A stretch of 64,000 bases of DNA, from contig NC_052517.1 in assembly GCF_014356525.2 (NCBI RefSeq), positions 7,459,500-7,523,499 of the forward strand, given 5' to 3'. Of the stretch, positions 63,834 through 64,000 are shown piece by piece (position 1 is the stretch's first letter; every line of letters starts with the position of its first letter). The notes under the pieces were generated by a model. It was given only the letters and a program-made list of their open reading frames with translations, did no database searches and was not told the origin of the DNA. The position numbers and the translations under genes are program-made. This DNA is from Nilaparvata lugens (lineage: Eukaryota; Arthropoda; Insecta; Hemiptera; Delphacidae).

Positions 63834-64000
63834 GAGGATTGATTGATTGATTGATTGAGTACTTTATGTAGATTACAATATATACTGGCTTATACACTTA
63901 TATACAATAGCTTACAATACAGCAAAATTATAGATGAATTTACATAATATAGACTAAGAAAATAATTATTGAACTGTATAGATATGAAAAAGTATTTGTA
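63834..64000 (-). mobile_element. LINE 3' tail, cut by window end
   Basis: (TTGA)n then GAGTACTTTATGTAGATTAC, the same segment as 62214 and 8975. Continues past the window. Confidence 0.75.

Noticed and set aside
1..64000. An autonomous transposon, LTR retrotransposon, endogenous virus or defence island
   Set aside because: No reading frame carries a catalytic transposase, Rep/helicase, integrase, capsid or nuclease domain, and no paired LTRs were found.

Overview
The window is nuclear DNA from an animal, most likely an insect. It is AT-rich, genes are split by spliceosomal GT-AG introns, and most bases are transposable-element debris and tandem repeats. One host gene matches the insect doublecortin/EMAP protein DCX-EMAP. 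Together with the Helitron, MITE and LINE load this suggests a large, repeat-rich insect genome, perhaps hemipteran; that last step is inference from repeat style only.

Two protein-coding genes are supported, and they converge tail to tail. On the + strand, four 3'-terminal exons (2559-12963) encode the C-terminal 322 residues of a zinc-finger protein with one CCHC and six C2H2 fingers and a lysine-rich tail. On the - strand, 17 exons (61172 down to 22900) encode about 839 residues of a DCX-EMAP protein: Gly/Pro-rich lead-in, doublecortin domain, basic linker, HELP motif and a long WD40 array ending in a stop. All splice phases agree except in exon 3, which carries one base too many just after the doublecortin domain. 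The 5' ends of both genes lie outside the window or were not recognised.

Repeat layout: 0-1.77 kb, a 150-bp minisatellite. 1.8-8.1 kb, nested Helitrons, MITEs and a 5'-truncated LINE with target duplication. 8.5-9.1 kb, a LINE tail and pyrimidine tracts. 10-12.5 kb, R1 and M2 elements. 13-20.8 kb, AT-rich intergenic DNA with Helitron and MITE copies. 21.5-22.9 kb, an array rich in GATACAGTATC. From 23 to 61 kb the DCX-EMAP introns hold LINE and SINE pieces, Helitrons, a second 150-bp array (35.4-36.4 kb), a 1.4-kb tandem duplication (36.4-39.2 kb), a 37-bp minisatellite (41 kb), two more GATAC arrays (44.9-46.3 and 49.5-51.4 kb), polypurine tracts, and a 2.4-kb near-perfect palindrome (55.4-57.8 kb). 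61-64 kb holds short tandem repeats and LINE tails.

The most notable pattern is that several foldback (TIR) element families appear as tandem arrays in which one end or the core has been amplified. Two different satellite families also share the same roughly 40-bp end module. No defence system, virus, CRISPR array or intact transposase gene is visible.
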